From an uncultured Kiritimatiellota bacterium (GTDB lineage Bacteria; Verrucomicrobiota; Kiritimatiellia; RFP12; UBA1067): a stretch of 19,715 bases of DNA. Shown piece by piece: positions 19,530 through 19,715 of the stretch (the stretch's first letter is position 1; each line of letters begins with the position of its first letter). Position numbers and translations under genes: made by a program. The notes under the pieces were generated by a model. That model saw nothing but the letters and a program-made list of their open reading frames with translations, was not told the origin of the DNA and did no database searches. The stretch lies in contig CAKTZI010000055.1 in the NCBI GenBank assembly GCA_934635385.1, positions 1 through 19,715 of the forward strand, in the 5' to 3' direction.

Positions 19530-19568
19530 CTTAAGAAATCTTAAGGCAAATCTTAAGGTAGTCTTAAG
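19530..19568. promoter_or_regulatory. Four helically phased CTTAAG boxes
   Basis: CTTAAG occurs at 19530-19535, 19540-19545, 19552-19557 and 19563-19568, spaced 10, 12 and 11 bp. The last three extend to TCTTAAGG. Relative to the inferred start at about 19601 they cover roughly -71 to -33. The spacing puts all boxes on one DNA face, as for OmpR/PhoB-type regulators. The binding protein is unknown. Confidence 0.7.
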
Positions 19569-19586
19569 GCTTCTTCCGCGAAAATA

Positions 19587-19600
19587 TGCCATACTGTCTC
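19587..19600 (+). promoter_or_regulatory. Putative extended -10 promoter of the RAYT gene
   Basis: TGC-CATACT (hexamer 19590-19595) matches an extended -10 with four of six hexamer positions. It is weaker than the other promoters here, which fits dependence on an activator bound at the CTTAAG boxes. The predicted +1 is about 19601. Confidence 0.5.
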
Positions 19601-19628
19601 CCGTCCGGGCGGGTGGGCCGTCCGGCGG
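19601..19628 (+). promoter_or_regulatory. Predicted 5'-terminal hairpin of the RAYT leader
   Basis: CCGTC (19601-19605) pairs with GGCGG (19624-19628) including one G-U pair. After a bulged C, GGGCGG (19607-19612) pairs with CCGTCC (19618-19623) around a GTGGG loop. It starts five bases after the -10 hexamer. An A-rich stretch with AAGGAG (19644-19649) follows. Confidence 0.5.
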
Positions 19629-19657
19629 CAACGAAACACAGACAAGGAGAGACGGAA

Positions 19658-19715
19658 ATGGCAAGGACGAACAGGATCAAGGCCGACGGCGACGCGCACT
19701 ACCACGTCATGTCGC
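19658..19715 (+). CDS. REP-associated tyrosine transposase (RAYT, Y1/IS200-like), 5' end only
   Basis: Only the first 19 codons are in the window: MARTNRIKADGDAHYHVMS. The pattern (basic start, RI, a glycine and then YHV) is the typical opening of TnpA_REP/Y1 transposases, whose full length is about 200-300 aa. The catalytic HUH and Tyr lie outside the window. AAGGAG eight bases upstream supports the ATG. The palindrome and CTTAAG array ahead of it are plausible recognition or control elements. The frame is open to the window edge, and the assignment rests on a short match. Confidence 0.7.
   Translation, partial: MARTNRIKADGDAHYHVMS

Noticed and set aside
18737..19534. 265-aa ORF overlapping the GH32-like remnant
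   Set aside because: Only its first residues (LWGARGLGLVKSDG) are homologous sequence. The rest is a basic shadow of the GH32 beta-sandwich frame.
19356..19544. 62-aa ORF as an intact small gene
   Set aside because: It is the tail of an open frame that starts upstream without a ribosome-binding site, shows GH43-like sequence in the middle and runs into a palindrome.

Overview
The window is a GC-rich bacterial chromosome segment. It most resembles the PVC group, probably an uncultured Kiritimatiellota/Lentisphaerota-type gut bacterium. This placement is inferred from family content: tandem GYF_2-type proteins, TPR end-of-group repeats, Tat-targeted Gfo/Idh/MocA and sugar-isomerase enzymes, a secreted FGE-like protein, XylR/AraC regulators, many glycoside hydrolases and a RAYT transposase. 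No rRNA, tRNA or marker phylogeny was available. Every supportable gene lies on the + strand. The long minus-strand ORFs are GC-driven shadows.

Region 1 (1-5686) is a tight housekeeping operon: secA, ispD, a metallophosphoesterase and butyrate kinase. The genes are joined by ATGA overlaps or zero-base gaps. Region 2 (5687-6942) is a lone PotD-type polyamine-binding lipoprotein. Region 3 (7005-10620) is a three-gene, ATGA-coupled operon: two paralogous tandem-GYF_2 proteins with V/E/K-repeat linkers (the second has a long coiled coil) and a TPR-containing protein of unknown function. Region 4 (10663-14351) begins with hisB and ends with hisA, with two Tat-signal sugar/oxidoreductase genes between them.

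Region 5 (14373 to about 19490) differs in character. It holds a XylR/AraC-type regulator with an internal deletion and a frameshift, a small exported peptide, a secreted FGE-like protein, and remnants of three glycosidases (clan GH-A, GH32-like, GH43-like). The damage includes a one-base insertion, a nonsense codon, large internal deletions and a shared 27-bp recombination-like repeat. It looks like a decaying carbohydrate-utilisation locus. Region 6 (19505-19715) is the start of a RAYT-type (REP-associated tyrosine) transposase, preceded by a 22-bp perfect palindrome and four helically phased CTTAAG boxes.

The main cross-cutting observation concerns transcript starts. Extended -10 promoters (TGnTATAAT) fall into two classes. 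Three (secA, the first GYF gene, hisB) lie 6-11 nt from the start codon, predicting leaderless or near-leaderless mRNAs. Three others (potD, the small peptide, the RAYT gene) have a leader whose first paired base begins exactly five bases after the -10 hexamer. This predicts a 5'-terminal hairpin at +1, followed by an A-rich ribosome-binding region. The stem sequences differ while the geometry is conserved.
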